Positions 42,817 to 46,237 of a stretch of 46,237 bases of DNA are shown piece after piece. Under the pieces are notes generated by a model that was given only the letters and a program-made list of their open reading frames with translations, did not search any database and was not told the origin of the DNA. Source of the DNA: Bacillota bacterium. GTDB lineage: Bacteria > Bacillota > Clostridia > Acetivibrionales > DSM-1351. The stretch covers positions 1 through 46,237 of the forward strand of contig JAEZOA010000112.1 in NCBI GenBank assembly GCA_023441625.1. Reading direction: 5' to 3'. The stretch's first letter is position 1, and the number at the start of each line of letters is the position of its first letter. The position numbers and the translations under genes are program-made.

Positions 42817-43146
42817 TTAAAACAACTTTATCAGGAGAAAAACAACTGCTACAATACTCCCAATTAATGCTGAGTTTATTATTATATTTTTCATAACCTT
42901 ATAATTCTTAGTTCTTGCTTTCTTCTTTGGGGGAGAAAATTTACCCTTGTTATCTTTTATATAGTTGTTAATGATTAACTCTGCCTCTTTGAGAATAAAA
43001 TCATTTTTAATATTGTTTTTTCCAGAACTTAAATTTTGGTTTTTTTCTTGTTCATTTTCCTCTTTCAAAACTAAGATTGCCTCCTCAAATAAATTTGAAT
43101 GAATATCCTTTATTACTATTATTCTTTTTGATTTTCCATAAAACAT
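42817..43146 (-). CDS. Small tail-anchored hypothetical protein (109 aa)
   Basis: I recognise no family. The first 30 residues (MFYGKSKRIIVIKDIHSNLF) look like a small beta/alpha unit, the middle (about 30-80) is charged and rich in Lys, Glu and Asn, and a basic stretch (PPKKKARTKNYK) comes before a single C-terminal helix (IIINSALIGSIVAVVFLLI), so it is probably tail-anchored with most of the protein in the cytoplasm. ATG at 43146 follows GGAGG. It lies 142 bp downstream of spoIIE on the same strand, but without evidence of co-transcription. Confidence 0.65.
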   Translation of the reverse strand: MFYGKSKRIIVIKDIHSNLFEEAILVLKEENEQEKNQNLSSGKNNIKNDFILKEAELIINNYIKDNKGKFSPPKKKARTKNYKVMKNIIINSALIGSIVAVVFLLIKLF

Positions 43147-43288
43147 AGCATCCTCCAAGAAGAACATTTGCTCAATGTCTGCTGAGATTCCCAGGATTTA
43201 AAAACTGCCTTTGAATCACTTACTGCTTATGGTTTAGTTTGTGAATCTATAGTATTTTTATACATAAATACCAAATATCATTATAAAA

Positions 43289-45691
43289 TCATTTAGACTT
43301 CCATACCTTTGAAACAATAACCATCATGTCATCCACTGGGACTCTCTTTGGGCAGCGGCTCAGTGCCTCTTCTAATAAATCATCAGCTATAGTCTGTGGA
43401 TTTTTACTAGTCATTTCCTGCAGGATGTTTTGAACAGTTCTAATACTATCCTGAGCACTTTGAAATGAGTCAATAATTCCATCCGAAACCATTATTATAA
43501 AGTCACCATTACCCACTTTTTTATGTATCAGCTCAATCTCAACATCACTAAGTATGCCTGCTGGCAAGGATGCAGTTCTGATGGCTTCTACAAACTCTCC
43601 TCTTTTAATAAAAGTGGGAGCTGCTCCAACCTTAACAAATTCAATTTCCCCTTCATATAAATCCACCACTGACATATCAATGGTTGCAAAGGAATCGTCA
43701 TTAGTTCTAAGAACAAGGATTGAATTAATTAATTTTACTGTAGTATCCTTATCGAAACCAGACTCCATAAACTGCTCGATAAGATTAATTGTAGCCTTAC
43801 TTTGTACACATGCCTTATGACCTGTCCCCATACCATCGCTTAAAGCTGAGATATACTTACCATCACCTGTATTTATGAAGGTATAGTTATCTCCTGAGAC
43901 ATATTTCTCATTCTTTGGTATTCTTGCCACACCAGTTATAACTTTAAAATTCTCTTCTTCAACAAACTTAATTGTGCAAGTATTACTTTTGGCATTGAGA
44001 CCACATTCACTACCATCCTTTAACATTTTTCTGCCCACAACCTCTGAAACTACTCTTTCAACAGTTCCGATACAGTTTCTCTTACCACCACAACCTTTAT
44101 AAGATAGGGTTATTTCATATTTATTATATTTATTTTCATAAACAATAGCCTCAGCATTTCGAATACCTATTTTTGATAGTTCTAATGCTATTTTATATTC
44201 TATATCCTCCTTAAAACTAATATCAGTATTTAATTCGCTTGCCAAATTTGAGATTATTTTTGACATGCTTCTCAACTGCTGGGATACAAGCCCACGGCTT
44301 TCGCCAACTCTGTTTCTCCATACCATATCAACCTTGAACAGTTCAAAAACATTATTTACAGCTTTTACAAATTCATCTATCCTCTCACATCTATCCATAA
44401 AGTATTTAGGTATATCTCCTTGTTCAATCCAACCCTTGCTGTCGAGTTTTTCAACTATTTTGAACATAATCTGATAAGTATTACAGAAATTTTGTTCCCA
44501 ACAATGAGTACATAAACTGCAATCCTTACATACCTTGTCAGCCACTCTATCAAAGATTGCTGTAATATCATGTTTTTCAGTAATAGTTTTAGTTTCAGAT
44601 ATTTCATCAAAAGTTTTTGCCATTTCACCAAACGCATTTGAAAACTTATTCAATTTATCTACTGTTATATCTTTTATTCTAGTGTTGTACCTCTTTTTTT
44701 CTACCCTATTAGATAAATTAATATCAAACTTAGTTACTATTAAATCCATCGCCTTTTTAGGAATCACCATAAATATGGCTATTGATATAACAATTTCATA
44801 CAAATATACAAGTATCTCAGTTGAGCCATTAGTATAAAAGGTAAGGATAGCATTTCCCATTAGAACTCCCAAACAGCATCCTATTTTTCCCACATTTCTT
44901 AATATTCCAGAAAGCAATCCACAGAAAGCATAGGAAGCAATTATAATCGGAGATGAATTTGATGATAAGCATATCAGAGTCCCTACAATTACCCCAATAG
45001 CTGCACCATTGCCAGCACCTGTTCTATAGCTGAATATAAGTATGATTATGATACACAAAATATTTTTGGGGCTTACACCAAAAATACTCCACGTCCCCAG
45101 ACCTCCTAATGTTAAAGCGCAGGCTATTGCTATGCTTAAAATTTCTTCATTTGTCAAGCTATATCTCTTAGTTGGGTTCTCAAGCACCTCAAGTACATTT
45201 TTGAATACAAAAACAAGTGCAAATATGATAAATCCATTTAGAAGGGATTTAAGGATGTCATATACTAAAAAACCCTGTAAATAGTTAAGCATCATCTCCG
45301 GTATTATTACACCAGCAAAAGCTATAATACCTATTCTTAAAGCCGAGCCATCACTCTTTTTAAAAGGAATATTAATGGCATTAAATAGGAGCATAGCTGT
45401 AACCACAGTGTATAATTGCATGGTTGCACCTGATGAAAGCATTCCTGCAAATATTGCTATTGATATAAATACCCTATTTACATTCATTCCTAGCGTTGCA
45501 GCATATAATGCAATACCAAATGGCATCAGACCGCCAAGTAGTGATATTCTTCCCAGCAAAAAGGCTGCTGGCAGTATAATAAGATTTGTTTTATTCAGAT
45601 AATCTAGTAAAGCCGAAGCTTTAGTATTAGTATCCCCTTCCTGCTTAGTATATCCTCCGACATGTTTATATGGAAATGCTTCCGTTTTCAT
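43289..45691 (-). CDS. spoIIE: Stage II sporulation protein E (SpoIIE) phosphatase
   Basis: The 800-residue protein begins with about ten transmembrane helices (residues 30-320), then a central regulatory region with a Cys group (CKDCSLCTHCWEQNFC), and a C-terminal PP2C-type serine phosphatase domain. That domain has ISALSDGMGTGHKAC (metal-binding Asp), DDSFATIDMSVVDLYEGEIEFVKVGAAPTFI, IIMVSDGIIDSF and PVDDMMVIVSKVW. In sporulating Firmicutes SpoIIE sits at the polar septum and dephosphorylates SpoIIAA to activate SigF in the forespore. Length agrees with Bacillus SpoIIE (about 827). The Cys cluster in the middle is a clostridial feature that could bind metal. Start follows AGGGGGTTACTGAGG. 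Confidence 0.96.
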   Translation of the reverse strand: MKTEAFPYKHVGGYTKQEGDTNTKASALLDYLNKTNLIILPAAFLLGRISLLGGLMPFGIALYAATLGMNVNRVFISIAIFAGMLSSGATMQLYTVVTAMLLFNAINIPFKKSDGSALRIGIIAFAGVIIPEMMLNYLQGFLVYDILKSLLNGFIIFALVFVFKNVLEVLENPTKRYSLTNEEILSIAIACALTLGGLGTWSIFGVSPKNILCIIIILIFSYRTGAGNGAAIGVIVGTLICLSSNSSPIIIASYAFCGLLSGILRNVGKIGCCLGVLMGNAILTFYTNGSTEILVYLYEIVISIAIFMVIPKKAMDLIVTKFDINLSNRVEKKRYNTRIKDITVDKLNKFSNAFGEMAKTFDEISETKTITEKHDITAIFDRVADKVCKDCSLCTHCWEQNFCNTYQIMFKIVEKLDSKGWIEQGDIPKYFMDRCERIDEFVKAVNNVFELFKVDMVWRNRVGESRGLVSQQLRSMSKIISNLASELNTDISFKEDIEYKIALELSKIGIRNAEAIVYENKYNKYEITLSYKGCGGKRNCIGTVERVVSEVVGRKMLKDGSECGLNAKSNTCTIKFVEEENFKVITGVARIPKNEKYVSGDNYTFINTGDGKYISALSDGMGTGHKACVQSKATINLIEQFMESGFDKDTTVKLINSILVLRTNDDSFATIDMSVVDLYEGEIEFVKVGAAPTFIKRGEFVEAIRTASLPAGILSDVEIELIHKKVGNGDFIIMVSDGIIDSFQSAQDSIRTVQNILQEMTSKNPQTIADDLLEEALSRCPKRVPVDDMMVIVSKVWKSK

Positions 45692-46076
45692 CCTCAGTAA
45701 CCCCCTGTATTTTTATCATTTGCTTTTGAATGATGTTATACATCTAATGATGCAATCATCACATTGAGTGACTATATAAGCAGTTACAAACCCGTTTATA
45801 TGCAAAACTAGTATAATGCAGCAAAGAAAAAATATTTGTCATTTTTAGGTTTGAGGAAATAACATAGTTTAGACAGTTATCATCAAAAAACATTACAGCT
45901 TAAACATAAATTTAAGTGTATGAAGCTTGATTAAATACACACATGTAAACGAAGGTTTATAATATTTTGAAATTCCCTGTCGAAATGTTTTTACATTAAT
46001 TAATTCTATTTGAAGGAGGTTTAAAAGCATTGATATATAAAGCTGGCTTGTTGCTCTCCAGATTGGAATTCATTAC
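45692..46076 (-). promoter_or_regulatory. Upstream region of spoIIE with possible sporulation promoter
   Basis: No gene fills these 385 bp. On the minus strand TTGCAT (45801-45806) and TATATA (45773-45778) have 22-bp spacing, recalling the long spacers of Bacillus spoIIG/spoIIE promoters. One exact 0A-box-like TGTCGAA lies on the plus strand at 45978-45984, about 170 bp further up, rather far away. A Shine-Dalgarno-like AAGGAGG at 46013-46019 on the plus strand leads only into the tRNA antisense. Assignment is tentative. Confidence 0.35.
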
Positions 46077-46116
46077 AAAACAAAAGGATTGCATTTACAT
46101 GCAATCCTTTTGTTTT
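46077..46116 (-). terminator. Terminator of the tRNA-Glu/tRNA-Val unit
   Basis: Perfect 18-bp arms AAAACAAAAGGATTGCAT (46077-46094) and ATGCAATCCTTTTGTTTT (46099-46116) with the tetraloop TTAC; ends in TTTTGTTTT on the minus strand and abuts the CCA end of tRNA-Val. Confidence 0.92.
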
Positions 46117-46191
46117 GGTGGGAACTATAGGGCTCGAACCTATGACCCTCTGCTTGTAAGGCAGATGCTCTCCCAGCTGAGCTAAGCTCCC
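46116..46191 (-). tRNA. tRNA-Val (TAC)
   Basis: A 76-base cloverleaf including encoded CCA: acceptor GGGAGCT/AGTTCCC, D-arm GCTC-AGCTGGGA-GAGC, anticodon stem TCTGC/GCAGA around CTTACAA (anticodon TAC), T-arm ATAGG-TTCGAGC-CCTAT. Confidence 0.96.
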
Positions 46192-46194
46192 AAA

Positions 46195-46237
46195 TGGTGA
46201 CCCGTAGGGGAATCGAACCCCTGTTATCGCCGTGAAA
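46195..46237 (-). tRNA. tRNA-Glu (TTC), 5' part outside window
   Basis: Only the 3' 43 bases are present: the anticodon loop remainder TTTCAC with anticodon TTC, T-arm GGGG-TTCGATT-CCCC, the 3' acceptor strand ACGGGTC and encoded CCA. It lies three bases from tRNA-Val, so both come from one precursor. Confidence 0.88.

Noticed and set aside
46030..46186. Plus-strand open frame from a TTG after AAGGAGG, encoding a peptide with RARTYDPLLVRQ
   Set aside because: It is the antisense translation of tRNA-Val, a well-known false gene; the frame has no other support.

Overview
The window is AT-rich, tightly packed DNA from an endospore-forming Gram-positive anaerobe of the Clostridia. The evidence is spoIIE, a spoVB-type flippase and a cwlD-type amidase, a CtsR-type heat-shock control region, a motility-sigma (SigD-like) promoter, S-layer-homology proteins, a LoaP-type antiterminator and several Fe-S/radical SAM enzymes. 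A Ruminiclostridium-like (cluster III) host is possible, but this is a guess from gene content.

Region 1 (1-15,760, all minus strand) is the most interesting part. It reads as one long transcription unit headed by a LoaP/NusG-type processive antiterminator. Next come cell-surface polysaccharide genes: CpsC/Wzz chain-length protein, CpsD tyrosine kinase, O-antigen-ligase-type protein, LbH acyltransferase, two GT4 glycosyltransferases, a beta-helix protein and a radical SAM protein. The unit then runs directly into a ribosomal-peptide (RiPP) module: a NTP_transf_5-type nucleotidyltransferase, a PqqD-like chaperone, a radical SAM/SPASM maturase, an HPr-kinase-like protein, an S26-type peptidase and an ABC exporter cut by the window edge. 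Three short genes (2533-2685, 2731-2874, 4541-4732) encode peptides that share a leader (M-x2-Y-x2-P-x6-L-x-V-E-E) but have unrelated cores. One core is Gly/Lys-rich with an aromatic WMFPWFW end. Strong hairpins lie just downstream of precursor genes, and another lies between loaP and the first polysaccharide gene. A 31-bp hairpin-forming repeat occurs near both ends of the cluster.

Region 2 (15.8-23.8 kb) holds surface genes: a broken S41 protease, two S-layer-homology proteins and a divergent methyl-accepting chemotaxis receptor. The large SLH gene has a SigD-like promoter in the divergent gap.

Region 3 (23.8-36.5 kb) mixes housekeeping and accessory genes: argS with a DUF1934 gene, ddl, an FrhB-like Fe-S protein, a PadR regulator with a HAAS-SEDS fusion protein behind a near-perfect PadR palindrome, an ArsP_1-type permease followed by a DUF362-CBM9 lipoprotein, a GT39-type membrane glycosyltransferase, and nudC.

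Region 4 (36.5 kb to the end) holds stress, envelope and sporulation genes: a CtsR-controlled hsp20, spoVB, an NlpC/P60 hydrolase, cwlD, dusB, tRNA-Arg, two small membrane proteins, spoIIE, and tRNA-Val and tRNA-Glu (the last cut by the window edge). Start codons were chosen from Shine-Dalgarno placement and are often internal to the longest open frame.
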